NCBI RefSeq assembly: GCF_005502435.1
Contig: NZ_SCOU01000001.1
Span: 558,001-622,000 of the forward strand
Direction: 5' to 3'
Length of the DNA: 64,000 nucleotides
Source of the DNA: Methylobacillus flagellatus
GTDB lineage: Bacteria; Pseudomonadota; Gammaproteobacteria; Burkholderiales; Methylophilaceae
Position 1 is the stretch's first letter. Every line of letters starts with the position of its first letter. Of the stretch, positions 1 through 9,869 are shown piece after piece. A program made the translations under genes and the position numbers. The notes under the pieces are model-generated. The model was not told the origin of the DNA and did not search any database. It saw nothing but the letters and a program-made list of their open reading frames with translations.

Positions 1-603
1 ATTGATGTCGGTGATCTCGTATTCACCGCGTGCCGAAGGTTTGAGACTGGCCGCGATATCTACGACATGGTTGTCATAGAAATACAAACCGGTGACGGCA
101 TACCGTGACTTGGGGTGCTGCGGCTTCTCTTCCAGGCTCACAGCCTTGCCAGCCGCATCGAATTCCACCACGCCATAACGCTGTGGATCATTGACCGGAT
201 AAGCGAATACCGTAGCACCATTAGCACGCTGGACTGCTGTTTGTGCCATGTTGGCCAGTTCATGGCCATAGAAGATGTTATCCCCCAACACCAGCGCACA
301 ACCGTCATCACCGATAAAGTCCTTGCCGATCACGAACGCCTGAGCGATGCCTTGTGGCTGCTCCTGGACTGCATACTGGATGGACATGCCCCACTTGCTA
401 CCGTCTTCCAGCAGTTGCGCAAAACGCGGTGTGTCTTGCGGGGTGGAGATGACCAGTACCTCGCGTATCCCGGCCAGCATCAGGGCTGACAGCGGGTAAT
501 AGATCATCGGCTTGTCGTAGATGGGCAGCAGTTGCTTGGAGACGGCCTGGGTGACCGGGTATAGCCGGGTACCGGAGCCTCCGGCGAGTACGATGCCTTT
601 CAT
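1..603 (-). CDS. rfbA: Glucose-1-phosphate thymidylyltransferase, 3' end outside window
   Basis: First step of dTDP-L-rhamnose synthesis: glucose-1-phosphate plus dTTP gives dTDP-glucose. The N-terminus reads [16 protein letters not shown], the nucleotide-binding signature of the RmlA/RfbA family, followed by [15 protein letters not shown] and, further on, LGDNIFYG and VEKPxxPKS-like segments. About 201 residues are present; the family has about 290, so the C-terminal third lies left of the window. The ATG at 603 directly follows the rfbB stop region (the two genes overlap by 4 bases), so rfbB and rfbA are co-transcribed. No frameshift is visible in the part shown. Confidence 0.95.
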   Translation of the reverse strand, partial: MKGIVLAGGSGTRLYPVTQAVSKQLLPIYDKPMIYYPLSALMLAGIREVLVISTPQDTPRFAQLLEDGSKWGMSIQYAVQEQPQGIAQAFVIGKDFIGDDGCALVLGDNIFYGHELANMAQTAVQRANGATVFAYPVNDPQRYGVVEFDAAGKAVSLEEKPQHPKSRYAVTGLYFYDNHVVDIAASLKPSARGEYEITDIN

Positions 604-1682
604 GCAGGCTCCTTGTTACGCTGCGCGTAGTTGGTTTCCAGCCATTGCCGGTATGCGCCCGAGGTGATGTTGTCTGTCCAGTCCTGATTGGCCAGATACC
701 AGGCCACGGTCTTGCGCATGCCGGATTCGAAATCTTCGGCGGGCTGCCAGCCCAGCTCTTGCTGGATCTTGCTGGCATTGATGGCATAACGTCTGTCATG
801 TCCGGGACGATCCGGGACAAAGGTGATCAGGTCGCGGTAGCTGTGTGCCGCGGGCTGCAAGGTATCGAGGATGTCGCACAAAGTATGCACTACCTGCAGG
901 TTGGTCTTTTCGTTGCAACCACCGATGTTGTAAGTCTCGCCCACACGCCCAGCCGCCAGCACACGGCGGATGGCACTGCAATGATCGTTCACATACAACC
1001 AGTCACGCACATTGCCACCATCCCCGTAGATAGGCAGTGGTTTACCAGCCAGCGCATTATGGATGACCAGCGGGATCAGTTTTTCCGGGAACTGATAAGC
1101 GCCATAGTTATTGGAGCAATTGGTGGTCAGCACCGGCAAACCATAGGTATGGTGATAAGCACGCACCAAATGGTCTGACGCGGCCTTGGATGCTGAATAT
1201 GGACTGTTTGGCGCATAGGCGGTGGTTTCGCTGAATGCCGGGTCATCCACGTCCAGTGATCCGTAGACCTCGTCCGTGGAGACATGCAGATAACGGAATG
1301 CATCACGGTCAGCTGGGGACAACCGAGCCCAGTAGGCACGGGTGGCTTCCAGCAACTGGAAGGTGCCCACCACGTTGGTCTGGATGAAATCAGCCGGCCC
1401 ATGGATGGAACGGTCTACATGACTCTCGGCGGCAAAATGCACGATAGCGGCGGGCTTGTGTTCAGCCAGCAGGGCATCAAGCAGCACCCGGTCTGCGATA
1501 TCACCCTGCACGAACACATGCTGAGCGTGGTCTTTCAGACTACGCAGATTGTCCAGATTGCCGGCATAGGTCAGCTTATCGAGATTGACCACCGTGCCGA
1601 GACCCGCCTGCAACCAGGCGATGACGAAGTTGGCACCGATAAACCCTGCCCCACCGGTGACCAGAATGAGATGCTTATTCAA
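600..1682 (-). CDS. rfbB: dTDP-glucose 4,6-dehydratase
   Basis: Second step of dTDP-rhamnose synthesis, an extended short-chain dehydrogenase using NAD. Visible motifs are the Rossmann signature TGGAGFIG near residues 9-16, STDEVYG, and the catalytic YSASK. I start it at a TTG (1682), which gives 360 residues, the usual length. An upstream in-frame extension to 1823 would only read into the dnaQ C-terminus and has no family similarity. The TTG overlaps the dnaQ stop by 8 bases (TTGAATAA), suggesting translational coupling. The start codon choice is an inference; the family call is firm. Confidence 0.95.
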   Translation of the reverse strand: MNKHLILVTGGAGFIGANFVIAWLQAGLGTVVNLDKLTYAGNLDNLRSLKDHAQHVFVQGDIADRVLLDALLAEHKPAAIVHFAAESHVDRSIHGPADFIQTNVVGTFQLLEATRAYWARLSPADRDAFRYLHVSTDEVYGSLDVDDPAFSETTAYAPNSPYSASKAASDHLVRAYHHTYGLPVLTTNCSNNYGAYQFPEKLIPLVIHNALAGKPLPIYGDGGNVRDWLYVNDHCSAIRRVLAAGRVGETYNIGGCNEKTNLQVVHTLCDILDTLQPAAHSYRDLITFVPDRPGHDRRYAINASKIQQELGWQPAEDFESGMRKTVAWYLANQDWTDNITSGAYRQWLETNYAQRNKEPA

Positions 1683-2388
1683 GCTTGCCCTGCTCCGCAG
1701 AAAGTTGCTCCCACACGCATGGCGAGCCTTTGGACAAACCCTGCAGATAAGCCGCATGCTCTGCCAGCTCTGCCGCGCTGGCGTGCAATACCCGCAAAGG
1801 GCCGCGCTGCACAGGCATGTCACTATGGTCGAGCTGGTTGACCTGATCGTCCAGCTCCATCATCAGACTTTCCTGACCACGCGTCATGGCCATGTACACA
1901 TCGGCCAGCAGTTCGGCATCCAGCAGCGCGCCGTGCAGGGTACGTTTGGAGTTGTCGATGCCGTAATGCCGGCAGAGTGCATCCAGGTTGTTGCGCTGAC
2001 CCGGACGCATGTCCTTGGCCATGCGCAGGGTGTCGATCACGCCATTACAGACGGTCTGCACTTCGGGGCGCTCAAGACGGCCCAGTTCCATGTTCAGGAA
2101 ACCCAGATCGAAAGGCGCGTTGTGGATGATGAGTTCGGCGCCTGCGATGAAATCCAGGAACTCATCCACCACGTCCGGAAAACGTGGCTTGTCCTGCAGG
2201 AACTCCAGGCTGATGCCGTGCACGTTCTGTGCACCTTCGTCGATCTCGCGGTCCGGGTTGAGGTAAACGTGGTAATGGTTGTTAGTCAGGCGGCGATTGA
2301 CCAGCTCCACAGCCGCGATCTCGATGATGCGGTGCCCCTGGTTGGGGTAAAGGCCGGTGGTTTCCGTGTCGAGGAATATCTGCCTCAT
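1675..2388 (-). CDS. dnaQ: DNA polymerase III epsilon subunit (3'-5' proofreading exonuclease)
   Basis: DEDDh exonuclease that proofreads for the replicative polymerase. The three exonuclease motifs are visible: DTETTG (residues 7-12 from this start), HNAPFD in the middle, and [10 protein letters not shown] towards the end. The ATG at 2388 overlaps the rnhA stop in an ATGA arrangement; the 50 extra upstream codons of the open frame lie inside rnhA and are not family-like. The length of 237 residues fits. The rnhA-dnaQ pairing is conserved in proteobacteria, though in E. coli the two genes are divergent, whereas here they are in the same direction and overlap. Confidence 0.95.
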   Translation of the reverse strand: MRQIFLDTETTGLYPNQGHRIIEIAAVELVNRRLTNNHYHVYLNPDREIDEGAQNVHGISLEFLQDKPRFPDVVDEFLDFIAGAELIIHNAPFDLGFLNMELGRLERPEVQTVCNGVIDTLRMAKDMRPGQRNNLDALCRHYGIDNSKRTLHGALLDAELLADVYMAMTRGQESLMMELDDQVNQLDHSDMPVQRGPLRVLHASAAELAEHAAYLQGLSKGSPCVWEQLSAEQGKLE

Positions 2389-2849
2389 GCGCTCACGCTC
2401 CGGCCAACTTTCATCACCTGCTCCACGCCGCGATTGGCCAGGGCATCGGCTCGTTCGTTGCCGACATTGCCGGCATGGCCCTTGACCCAGATCCATTCGA
2501 TGTTGTGTGCAGGTACCAGCGCATCCAGCTGCTTCCACAGATCGTCGTTCTTGACCGGTTTCTTGTCGCTAGTCTTCCAGCCACGCTGTTTCCAGCCGTG
2601 GATCCATACGCTGATGCCTTGCTGCACATACACCGAGTCGGTGTAGAGACGCACATGGGCTGGGCGTTTCAGGGCTTCCAGCGCACGGATCACCGCAGTG
2701 AGTTCCATGCGGTTGTTGGTGGTCAGCACTTCGCCGCCGCACAGTTCCTTTTCATGGCCATCGGTCTGCAACCAGGCCCCCCAACCACCCGGACCCGGAT
2801 TGCCTTTGCAGGCGCCGTCGGCATAAATCTCGATCACTTTTTCTGTCAT
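2385..2849 (-). CDS. rnhA: Ribonuclease HI
   Basis: Cleaves the RNA strand of RNA-DNA hybrids. The 154-residue product carries the four acidic catalytic residues in the expected places: [14 protein letters not shown] (Asp10), TTNNRMEL (Glu48), YTDSVYV (Asp70) and ERADALA (Asp near 134), plus the VKGHAG loop with the catalytic histidine. Stop overlaps dnaQ start by 4 bases, and the start lies one base after the methyltransferase stop, so all three are probably one transcript. Confidence 0.96.
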   Translation of the reverse strand: MTEKVIEIYADGACKGNPGPGGWGAWLQTDGHEKELCGGEVLTTNNRMELTAVIRALEALKRPAHVRLYTDSVYVQQGISVWIHGWKQRGWKTSDKKPVKNDDLWKQLDALVPAHNIEWIWVKGHAGNVGNERADALANRGVEQVMKVGRSVSA

Positions 2850-2850
2850 G

Positions 2851-3585
2851 TCACTCGTCAGGTTCCGAATTTCTTTGATGGTCCAGCCGGGGCGATGGCG
2901 TTGCCACCAGGCCGGCTTTGAGTTTGCTTTTTTGCCATTGCGGGCGTATCACCCGCATGCCCAGCACGCGTTTTTTGGCGACTATACAATAAATCCCGCC
3001 CATCATCGGCCAGCATCTTGGCCCCGCACTGTCCATCCAGGCAAAACGTTGCCGCCACAAGGGGCTGGCCAGCGGAGGCGCATGTTGGGCCATGCGCACG
3101 GAAACCAGCTCCAGCCCCAGCAGGGCCAGCCAGTCCTTGATACGCAGCAAGCTGAAGAAATTGCCCTGCCATGGATAGCCCTGGCGGCGTGCCAGCAAAC
3201 GGCGCGCTCCCCAGAGACTGAGCGGGTTGAAGCCGGTGAGTACCAGATGGCCTTCCGGCACCAGGATGCGCTCACATTCACGCAACGTTTGCTGAGGTTC
3301 GGCACTGAAATCGAGCGCATGAGGCAACAGCAACAAGTCCACGCTGTTGTTCAGGAAGGGGAGCTGGCTTTCCAGCAGGCGCACTTCACCCGCGTGTACA
3401 TCGGCCCGAACACGGAACGGCATGCGCGCATTGCGCAGCAGGTCCAGCTCCAGCATGCCGATCTGCACGGCATTGAAGCCGAACACATCGGCCACAGCCT
3501 CATCGAACAAGGCCAGCTCGCGCTGTTTGAGATGCGTGCCCAGCGGGGTCGCCAACCATTGTTTTGCCTGTGTCTGGGTTGACAT
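2851..3585 (-). CDS. SAM-dependent methyltransferase, YafS-like
   Basis: Class I methyltransferase-like protein of 244 residues. The family resemblance is in the [16 protein letters not shown] segment, the downstream [17 protein letters not shown] strand-turn, and the overall length. Its position between gloB (divergent) and rnhA matches E. coli yafS, whose substrate is not established to my knowledge. The SAM-binding glycine-rich loop is poorly conserved, so activity is not certain. It is divergent from gloB with only 28 bases between the start codons, which must hold both ribosome binding sites. Confidence 0.8.
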   Translation of the reverse strand: MSTQTQAKQWLATPLGTHLKQRELALFDEAVADVFGFNAVQIGMLELDLLRNARMPFRVRADVHAGEVRLLESQLPFLNNSVDLLLLPHALDFSAEPQQTLRECERILVPEGHLVLTGFNPLSLWGARRLLARRQGYPWQGNFFSLLRIKDWLALLGLELVSVRMAQHAPPLASPLWRQRFAWMDSAGPRCWPMMGGIYCIVAKKRVLGMRVIRPQWQKSKLKAGLVATPSPRLDHQRNSEPDE

Positions 3586-3613
3586 TTATCTGCTAACAGC
3601 CAACCATGTTTGA

Positions 3614-4396
3614 ATGCTTGATGTACATGCCATTCCCGCTTTTCAGGACAATTATCTGTGGTTGCTGCACCTTGCCGGCCATGCGGTGGTGGTGGACCCA
3701 GGCGACGCCGCTCCGGTGAATGCAGCGCTGCAGGCCATGCAACTCAAGCTGACCGCCATCCTGGTCACTCATCACCACGCGGATCATATCGGCGGTGTGG
3801 CGCAACTGGCTGACCAGCATGCGGCCCGCGTCTACGCACCGGCACGCGAACATTACACGTTCGCGCACGCAGCGGTGAGGGAAGGTACGCAGGTCAGGTT
3901 GCCCGAGATCGGGCTGGACTTGCAAGTGATGGAATTGCCGGGTCACACGCTGGGGCATGTGGCTTATTATGGCGCAAATATGCTGTTCTGTGGCGACACC
4001 CTGTTCAGTGCAGGCTGTGGCCGCCTGTTTGAAGGTACACCAGCGCAAATGTTGAATTCCTTGCAGCGTCTGGCGGCCTTGCCAGCCGAGACCGTGGTGT
4101 ATTGCACGCATGAATACACGGAACACAATCTGCGCTTCGCTCGCAGCCTGGAACCCGATAACGCTGCGCTGGAACGTCACCAGCAGGATGTCGCCAGCCT
4201 CAGGCTGCTAGGCTTGCCCAGCCTGCCCTCCAGCATAGGCCTGGAACTCGCCATCAACCCTTTCCTGCGCTGTGACCAGCCAGCAATCCAGAACGCTGCC
4301 GCCGCTGTGGCCTTGCCAGCGATAGCGCCACAGCAGCCCGCAGACACGGTGCTGGCCACCTTCACCGCCATCCGGGCGTTACGTAACCGCTATTAA
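3614..4396 (+). CDS. gloB: Hydroxyacylglutathione hydrolase (glyoxalase II)
   Basis: Hydrolyses S-lactoylglutathione to lactate and glutathione, finishing methylglyoxal detoxification. The metallo-beta-lactamase fold signature THHHADHIGG lies near residues 52-61; further metal ligands are visible in LPGHTLGHVAYY, FCGDTLF and the later CTHEYT. The 260-residue length is normal. Glyoxalase II enzymes can also be relevant to glutathione adducts of C1 aldehydes, but nothing here shows that. Start is an ATG close to the divergent methyltransferase. Confidence 0.95.
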   Translation: MLDVHAIPAFQDNYLWLLHLAGHAVVVDPGDAAPVNAALQAMQLKLTAILVTHHHADHIGGVAQLADQHAARVYAPAREHYTFAHAAVREGTQVRLPEIGLDLQVMELPGHTLGHVAYYGANMLFCGDTLFSAGCGRLFEGTPAQMLNSLQRLAALPAETVVYCTHEYTEHNLRFARSLEPDNAALERHQQDVASLRLLGLPSLPSSIGLELAINPFLRCDQPAIQNAAAAVALPAIAPQQPADTVLATFTAIRALRNRY

Positions 4397-4492
4397 GCAG
4401 GCACAACTGGCGGCATAAAGCGCCCAGCGCGCTTGCACCTGATGGCGGCATTCGCTACCATCGGACGCTGATACAAGAAGGGCTGCCTGAGG

Positions 4493-6262
4493 ATGAACCA
4501 CCGAACTGCGACGACACGCCTGCCTGCTTTGCTGCTGACGTGCCTGCTCGCCTGCCCGGCTTGGGCCGAGCCTGCCAGCCCCGCCGCAGCCAGCACCGCT
4601 ACCGGCATGAGTAATGCAGCGGGCATCCAGATCCGTCTCATCGAAGAACCGCCTGCCAATGCCAATGACGACTGGCAGATCACCCCCAGCATAGACCAGA
4701 TACCGCAAGAGATCAGCACGGTTGCGCCTGTGCCGCCTGCTGCCAGTAGCGCTTCCAAAGCCAGCAATGACATCGCGATCGGCACCAAACTGGTCACCAG
4801 CAGTGACGATATGGACCTGTGGCAACGCATCCGCTCCGGCTATGCCCTGCCCGCTCTCAGCTCGCCTTACACGCAGAAGCACGAATCCTGGTACGCCACG
4901 CGCCCTGACTATGTCGCGCGCATGGTGGAGCGCAGCCAGAAATACCTGTATCACATCGTGGAAGAAGTAGAAAAGCGCGGCATGCCCTCCGAGATCGCCT
5001 TGCTGCCCATGATAGAAAGTGCCTATAACCCGCAGGCCTACTCACGCAGCCATGCCGCAGGCATCTGGCAGTTCATTCCGTCCACCGGCAAGAATTTCGG
5101 CCTGCAGCAGAACTGGTGGGTGGACAAACGCCGCGACATCACCGCCGCCACCGATGCCGCCCTAACCTACCTGCAAAAGCTGCATCTGATGTTCGGCACC
5201 TGGGATCTGGCGCTGGCCGCCTACAACGCCGGTGAAGGCACGGTGAGCCGCGCCATCGAATACAACCGCAAGCGCGGCCTGCCCACCGACTATGCCAGCC
5301 TCAACCTGTCCGACGAGACACGCAACTACGTGCCCAAACTGATGGCGATCAAGAACATCATGACCACGCCGGAAAAATACGGCATGCAACTGCGGTCCAT
5401 CGATAACTCGCCCTACTTCACCAGCGTGGATGCGCCGATTCGCATCGATGCCAAAGTCGCGGCCAAGTTGGCAGGCATCAGCGAGGATGAGTTCACTGCC
5501 CTGAACCCTGAATACAAGCGCCCGCTGCTGACCGGCTCCGGCAGCGATCATCAGTTGCTGTTACCCATAGACGCGGCTGACCTGTTCACGCAGAACCTCG
5601 CCAACTATGAGCAGCCGCTGGTGAGCTGGCAGTCTTATCCCGCCAGGCGCGGCGAGCGTCTACAAGAGATCGCGCAGCGTTTTGGCGTGAGTCTGGAGGC
5701 GCTCAGACAAGCCAACCAGCTAAGCAGCAAAAGCAAGACCGTGCTGAGCGCAGGCCCGCTGCTGATCCCCTCCGCCAGCTTGGAAGCAGGCGACGATATC
5801 CTGCGTGAAGCAAGCAGCTACAGCGCGCTCGAGGCAGCCAAGGAACCTGTAGCGAAAAACAGCGTCACAGCGCAGGCCTCCGCGCGCAAGCGCTACAAGG
5901 TGAAGAGTGGCGACAGCCTGTTCAAGATCGCACAAGACCACGCAACCACGACACAACAGATCATGCTTGATAACCAATTGCGCAATGCACAGATCAAACC
6001 GGGGCAATGGCTGACCATCGCCGCCATGTCCGGCGATGCTGTCAACAGCAAACAGAAATACAGCGACACGCCCGTCAGCAGCAAGCCTGCTGCCAAAAGC
6101 AAGGGTCAGCGCCTGTACATCGTCAAGCAGGGTGACACCCTGTCCAGCATCGCGCGCAAATTCGACGTAGCCAGTGCAGACCTCAAGCGCTGGAACAAGC
6201 TCAGCAGTTCACGTATCAAGCCAGGACACACCTTGGTGATCCTGGAACCCGCAGAAGCCTGA
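4493..6262 (+). CDS. mltD: Membrane-bound lytic murein transglycosylase D
   Basis: Cleaves peptidoglycan glycan strands to form anhydromuropeptides. After an N-terminal signal there is an SLT domain (about residues 130-290) with the catalytic glutamate in MIESAYNP (Glu175) and GIWQFIPSTG. Three LysM-type peptidoglycan-binding repeats follow, the first degenerate (about 380-420), then KVKSGDSLFKIA (about 465-505) and IVKQGDTLSSIA (about 540-585). The signal region reads CLLACPAWA, so it could be a lipoprotein (lipobox LLAC) or be cleaved after AWA. Adjacent to gloB as in enterobacteria. Confidence 0.93.
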   Translation: MNHRTATTRLPALLLTCLLACPAWAEPASPAAASTATGMSNAAGIQIRLIEEPPANANDDWQITPSIDQIPQEISTVAPVPPAASSASKASNDIAIGTKLVTSSDDMDLWQRIRSGYALPALSSPYTQKHESWYATRPDYVARMVERSQKYLYHIVEEVEKRGMPSEIALLPMIESAYNPQAYSRSHAAGIWQFIPSTGKNFGLQQNWWVDKRRDITAATDAALTYLQKLHLMFGTWDLALAAYNAGEGTVSRAIEYNRKRGLPTDYASLNLSDETRNYVPKLMAIKNIMTTPEKYGMQLRSIDNSPYFTSVDAPIRIDAKVAAKLAGISEDEFTALNPEYKRPLLTGSGSDHQLLLPIDAADLFTQNLANYEQPLVSWQSYPARRGERLQEIAQRFGVSLEALRQANQLSSKSKTVLSAGPLLIPSASLEAGDDILREASSYSALEAAKEPVAKNSVTAQASARKRYKVKSGDSLFKIAQDHATTTQQIMLDNQLRNAQIKPGQWLTIAAMSGDAVNSKQKYSDTPVSSKPAAKSKGQRLYIVKQGDTLSSIARKFDVASADLKRWNKLSSSRIKPGHTLVILEPAEA

Positions 6263-6277
6263 TCGGACCTATCGCAG

Positions 6278-7930
6278 ATGCGCAGCCACTCCACCCCTTC
6301 CGTATGCGCCCTGCTCGCACTCAGCCTGTTGCTGAATGCCTGCGGTCAACCCGAGACCAGCCCGAAAACCGACCTGGACCGGCCTTACCCCTCCGAAGCC
6401 GGTGGCACCCAGATCGACGCCATGCCCGCCGAGCCCAGCGGCCTGATCGCCATGATCGCTGGCGAGTCTGCGGCCTCTGCCGTGGCCTCCAACCTGTTCA
6501 ACAGCCTGCTCAAATACGACAAGAACCTGGAACTGGTGGGAGAACTGGCCCAATCCTGGCAGATCTCCGACGATCAAAAGACCATCACCTTCACGCTCAA
6601 GCCGGACATGAAATGGTCGGACGGCAAGCCGCTGACCAGTGCCGATGTGCTGTTCACCTGGAAAGTGGTCACCGATGAGAACACGCGCACCCCGTATGGT
6701 GCGGATTACAAACTGGTGAAGCAGGCCGAGACCCCGGATGCGCTCACCTTCCGCGTCAGCTACGAGCAACCGTATGCACCGGCACTGGACACTTGGGCCG
6801 GCCTGCAGATCCTGCCCAAACACCTGCTCGAAGGCCAGGACATCAACACAACCGCCTTTGCGCGCAAACCGGTGGGCAGCCATTACTACCAGCTGCAGGA
6901 ATGGCGGAATGGCGAGCGCATCTCGCTGACGCGCAACCCGAATGCCACACAAGGGCAGGCCAATATCGAACGGCTGGTGTCGCGTTTCATCCCCGATGCG
7001 GCTTCGCAGTTCCTAGAGCTGCTGGCTGACAACATCGACCTGATGAACCTGAACCCGATCCAGTATGCGCGCATCGTGCCGGCCCGGCCCGAGTTGCAGC
7101 AGAAGCTGGGGCTCTACAAAGAGCTGGGCAACAGCTACACCTACATGGGCTTCAATCTCAAGCACAAACCGTTTGACGACATCCGCGTGCGCCAGGCCAT
7201 CAACTATGCCATCGACAAGCAGGAGATCATCGACGGCGTGCTGCTGGGCCTGGGTGAGCCGGTGGCTTCGCCATACAAGCCGGGCACGCGCTGGAGCAAT
7301 CCTGCCCTCAAACCCTACCCTTATGACGTGGCACGTGCGCTCAGCCTGCTCAAGGAAGCCGGTTATCAGGACCATGATGGTGACGGCATCCTGGACCGCG
7401 ACGGCAAACCGCTCAGCTTCGAGATCCTCACCAATCAGAACAAGCAGCGCGAGATGGCGGCGGTGCTGATCCAGCGTAGGCTCAAGGAGATCGGCATCGA
7501 TGCCAGCATCCGCGTGCTGGAGTGGGCCAGCTTCGTCGGCCGCTACATCAAGACCGGGGATTTTGACGTGGTGGTGCTGGGCTGGAGCCTGTCGCTGGAC
7601 CCGGATCAGTACGGCATCTGGCACTCCTCACAACAACAGCCTGGGCAGTTCAATTTCATCGGCTACAACAACCCGCGTGTGGACGAACTGCTGGAACGTG
7701 GCCGCTTCGAGCTGGACCCGGACAAGCGCCAGACCATCTATCACGAGTTCGCCAGCCTGCTGCTGCAGGACAGCCCCATCGTCTACCTGTTTGCTGGCTA
7801 TGGCCTGCCTGCCATCCACAAACGCATCAAGGGCATCGACAACCCGGCACCGCCAGCTGGCATAGGCCACAACGCCTATGAGTGGTACATCCCCCGACCA
7901 TTGCGTCGCAACGAGATCGCAGTGGAATAA
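6278..7930 (+). CDS. Peptide/oligopeptide ABC transporter substrate-binding lipoprotein (family 5)
   Basis: Periplasmic binding protein of 550 residues. The N-terminus has a clear lipoprotein signal ending LLLNAC, so the mature protein is probably anchored to a membrane. Family-5 features are visible: LAQSWQISDDQKTITFTL, MKWSDGKPLTSADVLFTW, the mid-protein RQAINYAIDKQEI, and GWSLSLDPDQY. It is 15 bases after mltD and 3 bases before the first permease, so it opens a transport operon. The actual ligand (di-/oligopeptide, nickel, or other) cannot be told from the sequence. Confidence 0.88.
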   Translation: MRSHSTPSVCALLALSLLLNACGQPETSPKTDLDRPYPSEAGGTQIDAMPAEPSGLIAMIAGESAASAVASNLFNSLLKYDKNLELVGELAQSWQISDDQKTITFTLKPDMKWSDGKPLTSADVLFTWKVVTDENTRTPYGADYKLVKQAETPDALTFRVSYEQPYAPALDTWAGLQILPKHLLEGQDINTTAFARKPVGSHYYQLQEWRNGERISLTRNPNATQGQANIERLVSRFIPDAASQFLELLADNIDLMNLNPIQYARIVPARPELQQKLGLYKELGNSYTYMGFNLKHKPFDDIRVRQAINYAIDKQEIIDGVLLGLGEPVASPYKPGTRWSNPALKPYPYDVARALSLLKEAGYQDHDGDGILDRDGKPLSFEILTNQNKQREMAAVLIQRRLKEIGIDASIRVLEWASFVGRYIKTGDFDVVVLGWSLSLDPDQYGIWHSSQQQPGQFNFIGYNNPRVDELLERGRFELDPDKRQTIYHEFASLLLQDSPIVYLFAGYGLPAIHKRIKGIDNPAPPAGIGHNAYEWYIPRPLRRNEIAVE

Positions 7931-7933
7931 GCC

Positions 7934-8953
7934 ATGATCAAATACCTGCTCAAACGTCTGTTCTGGATGGTGCCGCTGCTAGTGGGCATCAGCCTGGTGT
8001 CCTTCCTGATCATGCACCTGGCCCCGGGCGACATCACCACCACAGAGGCTGGTTTCAACCCCAAGGCCAGCGAAGAATCGCGCCAGAAACTGCGCGAGAT
8101 CTACAACCTCGACAAGCCCATCACCGTGCAGTACGGCCTGTGGCTGAAGCGCATGGCCACACTGGATTTTGGTACCTCTTTCGCCAGCCACCAGCGTCCG
8201 GTGTTCTGGGAAAAGACCGACCAGCAAGGCAATGTCAGCAAGGGCCTGATACAGGAAGCCTTGCCCATCACCCTGCTCATCAATGTATTGAGCCTGACCG
8301 TCATCATCGCGGTTGCGCTGCCGCTCGGCATCGTGTCGGCGTTGACACAGAACCGGCCGCCAGACCGCGCCATCACCCTGTTCGTGTTCATCGGCTTTGC
8401 CATCCCCGGCTTCTGGCTGGCACTGGTACTCATGTACTGGACCGGTGTGGTCAACAGCTGGCTACCCATCTCCGGCCTGCACAGCCTGCAGTACGACCAG
8501 ATGCACTGGCTGGGCAAGATCGCCGACACACTCAAGCATCTGGCGCTGCCCGTGTTCATCTCCAGCCTGAGCGGGCTGGCCGGTATCGCCCTGTTCGTGC
8601 GTAACGGCATGCTGGATGTGCTGCATCAGGACTACATCACCACAGCGCGCGCCAAAGGCCTGCCCGAGAACAGCGTGGTGTATCGCCATGCCTTGCGCAA
8701 CGCCCTGCTGCCCTTGATCACCATCTTCGGCTTGTCCATACCAGGCCTGATCGGCGGGTCGGTCATTGCAGAATCCATCTTTGCCATCCCCGGCATGGGC
8801 AAGCTGTTCTATGACGCCGTGCTGATGCGGGATTTCCCGGTCATCATGGGCATCCTCACTATAGGCTCGGCACTGACGCTGCTGGGCAATCTGCTGGCCG
8901 ACCTCGCTTATGCCTGGGCTGACCCGCGTGTACGTCGTGGAGTGTTGAAATGA
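7934..8953 (+). CDS. Peptide-type ABC transporter permease (DppB/OppB family)
   Basis: Inner-membrane permease of 339 residues starting MIKYLLKRLFWMVPLLVGI, the usual N-terminal transmembrane start of DppB/OppB proteins. The EAA loop that contacts the ATPase is visible as RAKGLPENSVVYRHALRNAL, followed by the conserved GGSVIAESIFAIPGMGKL. It overlaps the next permease by 4 bases (ATGA type). No ATP-binding subunit is encoded next to it. Confidence 0.9.
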   Translation: MIKYLLKRLFWMVPLLVGISLVSFLIMHLAPGDITTTEAGFNPKASEESRQKLREIYNLDKPITVQYGLWLKRMATLDFGTSFASHQRPVFWEKTDQQGNVSKGLIQEALPITLLINVLSLTVIIAVALPLGIVSALTQNRPPDRAITLFVFIGFAIPGFWLALVLMYWTGVVNSWLPISGLHSLQYDQMHWLGKIADTLKHLALPVFISSLSGLAGIALFVRNGMLDVLHQDYITTARAKGLPENSVVYRHALRNALLPLITIFGLSIPGLIGGSVIAESIFAIPGMGKLFYDAVLMRDFPVIMGILTIGSALTLLGNLLADLAYAWADPRVRRGVLK

Positions 8954-9798
8954 TACGCCGTCTGTTCAAGCACCCGGCACTGGCCAATCCGCTCGCCATG
9001 GTGGGCTTCATCATCATCGCCAGCATCATGCTGCTGGCCCTGCTGGCTCCGCTGATCGCCCCGTATGATCCGAATGCCATCGATGTGAAGGCCATCCTGC
9101 TGGAACCCTCCGCTGCGCACTGGATGGGGACGGATGGCCTAGGCCGGGACGTGTTCTCGCGCATGTTGTACGGCGCACGCATCTCCCTGCTAGTCGGCAT
9201 CGTCGCGGTGGGCATCGCCACCGGCATCGGCATCGTGCTGGGCGCGCTGTCCGGCTACTACCGCGGCTGGATGGATGTGGTCATCATGCGCCTGGTGGAC
9301 GTGATGCTGTCCATCCCGACCTTCTTCCTGATCCTCGCGGTGATCGCCTTCCTGACGCCGTCCATCTGGAACATCATGATCGTCATCGGCCTCACTTCCT
9401 GGATGGGCGTGACGCGACTGGTACGCGCTGAATTCCTCAGCCTGCGCGAGCGCGAATTCGTCATGGCGTCGCAGACGCTGGGCGCCAAAGACGGCCGCCT
9501 GATCTTTCTGCACCTGTTGCCCAACAGCCTGACACCGGTGATCGTCAGCTCGGTGCTTGGCGTAGCCAGCGCCGTGCTGGTGGAATCCGGGCTGAGCTTC
9601 CTAGGCCTGGGTGTGCAGGCGCCACAAGCCTCCTGGGGCAACATCCTCACCGATGGCAAGGAATACATCCAGTTCGCCTGGTGGTTGTCGCTGTTCCCTG
9701 GCCTGGCCATCCTGATCACGGTGTTGGGTTATAATCTGCTTGGTGAAGGTCTGCGCGACGCGCTGGACCCACGCACCGCTGGCAATCAGGCCAGATAA
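8950..9798 (+). CDS. Peptide-type ABC transporter permease (DppC/OppC family)
   Basis: Partner permease of 282 residues. Family hallmarks are the N-terminal PHPALANPLAM-like region with one membrane segment, then HWMGTDGLGRDVFSRMLYGARISL, and the EAA loop around TLGAKDGRLIFLHLLPNSL. The gene overlaps the preceding permease and is followed by 71 bases before fabI. Together with the lipoprotein and OppB-like gene it gives an importer lacking its own ATPase; such transporters either share one encoded elsewhere or the ATPase gene has moved. Confidence 0.9.
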   Translation: MIRRLFKHPALANPLAMVGFIIIASIMLLALLAPLIAPYDPNAIDVKAILLEPSAAHWMGTDGLGRDVFSRMLYGARISLLVGIVAVGIATGIGIVLGALSGYYRGWMDVVIMRLVDVMLSIPTFFLILAVIAFLTPSIWNIMIVIGLTSWMGVTRLVRAEFLSLREREFVMASQTLGAKDGRLIFLHLLPNSLTPVIVSSVLGVASAVLVESGLSFLGLGVQAPQASWGNILTDGKEYIQFAWWLSLFPGLAILITVLGYNLLGEGLRDALDPRTAGNQAR

Positions 9799-9869
9799 CG
9801 ATTCGACACATCCAACATACATAAAACGTGACGCCAGCCGTGCGATCACGCCTCAGGAAGGACACATTC

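Noticed and set aside
1683-1823. N-terminal extension of rfbB
   Set aside because: The extra residues come from the overlapping dnaQ reading frame and have no similarity to the dehydratase family, which begins at the Rossmann motif.
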